Source: Eudorina sp. 2006-703-Eu-15
Taxonomy: Eukaryota > Chlorophyta > Chlorophyceae > Chlamydomonadales > Volvocaceae
DNA length: 64,000 nt
Direction: 5' to 3'
Assembly (NCBI GenBank): GCA_003117195.1
Contig: BDSI01000121.1
Span: 1 to 64,000, forward strand
Positions within the stretch are counted from its first letter, which is position 1. Each line of letters begins with the position of its first letter. The position numbers were made by a program, and so were the translations under genes. The notes beneath the pieces were generated by a model, which was not told the origin of the DNA, made no database searches, and saw nothing but the letters and a program-made list of their open reading frames with translations. Below are positions 61,201 through 64,000 of this stretch, in pieces.

Positions 61201-64000
61201 CTCCGCAGCTGAACAACGACTGCAGGCCCTCCTGACACCGCCTGCCTTCTTGCGGCCCATCCCCTCCCCAACCCCCCCTGCCCCCCCCCCAATGTCCTAT
61301 TCCCCGCCCCCACCCCCCTGCCCCCCTCGGTCTCCGCCCCTCAGTCAGGAACACGAGTGGCTCCACCACCGGGCCTCCAACCAGCGGCTGGAGAACGAGG
61401 TGCAGGAGCTCAAGGACAAGCTGGAGGCGGCCACACGGACGGCGGCGGTGGCGGAGGCGACGGTGGAGGCGGCCAGGGAGCAGACGCGCATCGGCCGGGA
61501 TGACGTGAGGGGGAAAGGGGGCCTGCAAGGGGGGGGAGGGCGGGGGTGTAGGAAATTGGGGGGGGGGGCAGGGGAGAAGAGGGGTATAGGAACTCTGTTG
61601 TCATTTGGTAGACAAGTGGTAGGTGGGGGAGAGGGAGGGGTGAATTGAAGGAAGCCCTGGCACACCCAGCCCGGGGCGACAACTGCTTAAGGGGGGTACA
61701 GGGAATGGGTCGGGGGCGAAGGGGGAAAGGAGCCGTGGAGGTGATGTTGAGGGACATCCCTGAGTTTGCTAGCTGCCGTACCGATGCACCCGCCCCAGTC
61801 GTACCCCTCTGCCTCCCGATGTTGACCCCACCCTGGACCCACCAGGGCGCTCCCAAGCCCCCCCCCCTCCGCTTGCCGCCTTCGAACCCCCTCACTTCGC
61901 CACGAACCCCCGCCCCCGCTCCGTCCCCCGGCCCCTGTCTGGGTCTGGGTCTTTTTCCTGTCTGACCCAACCCCCTTACACCCCCTCAACCCCCCGAATC
62001 CGGGTTCGTTCTCCGGGTGTATTTCTCTTTCCCATTTAACCCCCCGAATCCGCCCCTCCCCTCTCCCAGGTGTCCCAGCTGGAGGCGGCCCTAGCCCGCA
62101 TGCGGCAGCAATACGAGGGCAACGAGATCTTGGTGGCGGCTCAGCGGCAGCAGATCCGCGAGCTGGAGGGCGCCCTGGCGGCGCTGAGGGAGCAGCACAG
62201 GGAGCAGGCGGTGGCGCTGGGCAAGGCGAGGCGCGGGGGCGCGGGGGTTATTGGGGGTATCGGGGGTATCGGGGGGGGGGGCTGTCGGGAGGGGGGGCAA
62301 CGGCTGATGGCCATCAATTTGCAAGGAAAGGAATATTTGCGACAGGAATGTTTACATGGCGTACTGAAAGAACTTCTAGCTGGTGCAAAAGCTGGTAAAC
62401 GTTACTGGTATCACAGCAAGAAACTTGGTCCTCCGTCCCCTCGCCTCCCCTCCGTCCCCCCCCCCCACCCACCCCCGCAGGTGGGCACCGTGACCGCCAA
62501 GTACGAGAACACGGTGGCGGACCTGCGGGCTGACCTGGAGGCGCTCCAGGAGAGGGCGGCGGAGCTGGAGGCCGACCTGGCTAGCCGCGTGGCCCGGCTG
62601 TCGGAGGTGGAGGCGCGGCTGGCCACCGTCGACAGCGAGTTGGCGGCGGTGAAGGCGCAGCTGGCGGCCACGGAGACGGCCGCGGCGCGCGCGGCGTCGG
62701 AGGCGGAGGCGGTGCAGCGGCAGATGCGGCACGAGGTAACGGACGCGGTGGCGGCGCGGCGACAGGAGGAGACGCGGCGGGTGGAGGTGGAGAAGGAGGT
62801 GAGGTTGGGGGGGAGGGGAGGGGTGCGCGAGGCAGGGTAGGGTAGGTTGGGGGGGGATGGCGAAATGGGTACGGTGTTGTGGTGGGCTAACTGCGAAGGG
62901 CGCTGACCACAGGGCGAGGAAGGGGAAGGGGGAAGAGGGAGGGGGCCGGGTCGCTCTTCGTCGTCCCGCTACATGCCCCGCCTGTGCGTGGTGTGGTTGG
63001 TTCTCATCCCCCCAAATCCTGCCCTTCCCATCCCCCCTACCAATGTCCTATTCCCTTCCCTCCCCTCTCTCCCCGCTCCCCTCCCTCCTCGCGCCGCCCC
63101 CCCCCCCACACACAGACCACCGCCATGGTGGAGCTGGTCAAGATGCTAGCCCGCACCATGCAGCTGCAGGGCATGGACGGGGTGCCCGGCATCTCCGACC
63201 GCTCCTGGGGGGCCACCGGGCCGCTGGGGGCGGCGCAGCGCGTGCTGGGACTCGCCACGCAGCACGTGGCGTCGCTGTACGGCAGCAAGGAGGACCTGAC
63301 GCGCGAGCTGCGCACGGTGCAGACCAAGTTGACGGAGGAGAAGGAAGTCACGTCGAAGCTGCAGGTGGGGGTCGGGGTCGTGTGGGTGGGGAGGCCGCGG
63401 AGGGCGTAAAAGTGGAAAACAACGTCGCGGTGGGGTTAAGGAGCAAAACCCCAGCCACAGTGGGGTGGGTGGGGTGGAAGCGGGGGAAATGGGGCTCCGA
63501 AAGGCAGCCGACGGCTACAGTTGCTCTTCCCGACAACGTGCTTGTATGTGACGGTGTGACTTGCAGCTCATTCCTTACCTCCCCTCCGCCCCTTTCCAAT
63601 ACCTTCATCAAAATACACCTCCCCTCCAACCCATCGCCGCCCCTCCCCTGCGCACCAAACATGTATGCCCCCGGCCCCATTGTCCTTGATCCCCCCTCCC
63701 CCCCTCCCCGAAACGAGCCGCATTTGTGTGTGTCTCTCTCTGTCTCTGTGCCTCTGTACGGCGCCATGCAGCGTGACCTGTACGACGCTCGTACGACGGA
63801 GACTCGTATGATTCGCGAGAAGGAGGTCCTGGACATGAAGATCGCCACCCTGGAGCACGACCTGCGGGTCTCTCAGAGCGACGCCACCCGCAGCCGGGCG
63901 GCGCAGCAGGACAGCGAGACCCGGATCAAGGTGCAGCACGAGACCATTGTGGCGCTGCAGGCACAGGTGGGGGGGTGGGTGGGCCGGAGGAGGGGGGAGG
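57391..64000 (+). CDS. Large coiled-coil protein, 5' part (truncated by the window)
   Basis: Exons: 57391-57505, 57912-58368, 58832-59149, 59605-60052, 60514-60905, 61345-61504, 62070-62225, 62481-62798, 63116-63364, 63772-63966, with the last donor at 63967; phases agree and give about 936 residues so far. The N-terminus ([20 protein letters not shown]) and exons 2-4 are Ser/Gly/Ala-rich with poly-Gly and poly-Ala runs. From exon 5 on it is continuous heptad-type coiled coil: [71 protein letters not shown] non-coiled insert in exon 9 reads [16 protein letters not shown]. The intron after 62225 is best read as GC-AG (AAG|GCGAGG). Such proteins are often cytoskeletal, basal-body or Golgi tethers, but no family was recognised. 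Confidence 0.82.
61579..61604 (-). repeat. Intronic ACAGAGTTCCTATACCCCTC motif, minus orientation
   Basis: Minus-strand member of the TACCAATTTCCTATACCC family, in the intron 61505-62069. It shows that the motif is shared between the mutS2-like and coiled-coil genes. Confidence 0.6.
62000..62040 (+). repeat. T-rich/CGGGTTCGTT intronic box
   Basis: Reads CCGGGTTCGTTCTCCGGGTG, then a T-rich run and AACCCCCC. It ends about 30 bases before the acceptor at 62069. Same family as 1504-1540 and 19469-19496. Confidence 0.7.

Overview
The window looks like nuclear DNA of a volvocine/chlamydomonadalean green alga. It is GC-rich, its genes are split into many short exons with GT-AG (and two GC-AG) introns, introns are full of G-rich and trinucleotide simple repeats, and a TGTAA poly(A) signal follows the mutS2-like gene. 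The gene content is plant/algal: a plastid-type MutS2, a DUF3493 (LPA1-like) protein, plant-type WNK kinases and an AHP-type phosphotransfer protein. I cannot name the species. All gene models below were built by hand from splice phase and protein similarity recalled from knowledge of the families; no search was run.

Layout. 1-1979: a repeat-filled intron and the last exon of a superfamily-1 (UPF1/SETX-type) helicase (+). 3169-13222: a 14-exon MutS2-like gene (+) with an apparent one-base frame break in exon 1 and a Q/A-rich tail instead of an Smr domain. 16200-20549: DUF3493 plus O-methyltransferase protein (+). 21545-25882: J-domain/GPALPP (DUF3752) nuclear protein (+). 26685-30036 and 31554-37374: two head-to-tail WNK kinase paralogues (+). 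43265-43889: histidine phosphotransfer protein (-). 45661-45887: a hAT-type MITE with a perfect 8-bp target duplication. 46475-46873: a poly(A)-binding-protein RRM fragment. 48904-49458: an orphan PHD-like open frame. 50824-53164: CNOT4-type RING protein (+). 54564-54919 and 56044-56579: terminal exons of two unrecognised minus-strand genes. 57391-end: a long coiled-coil protein (+), cut by the window edge.

The genes do not form a pathway. They are ordinary eukaryotic neighbours, and only the two WNK genes are related to each other. The most notable points are the WNK tandem pair, the altered MutS2 (frame break, no Smr), arrays of tandemly repeated 5' splice donors, two recurring short motifs inside introns, an approximately 570-bp dispersed repeat placed in two introns, and the hAT MITE. 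I found no sign of a prokaryotic-style defence or CRISPR system.
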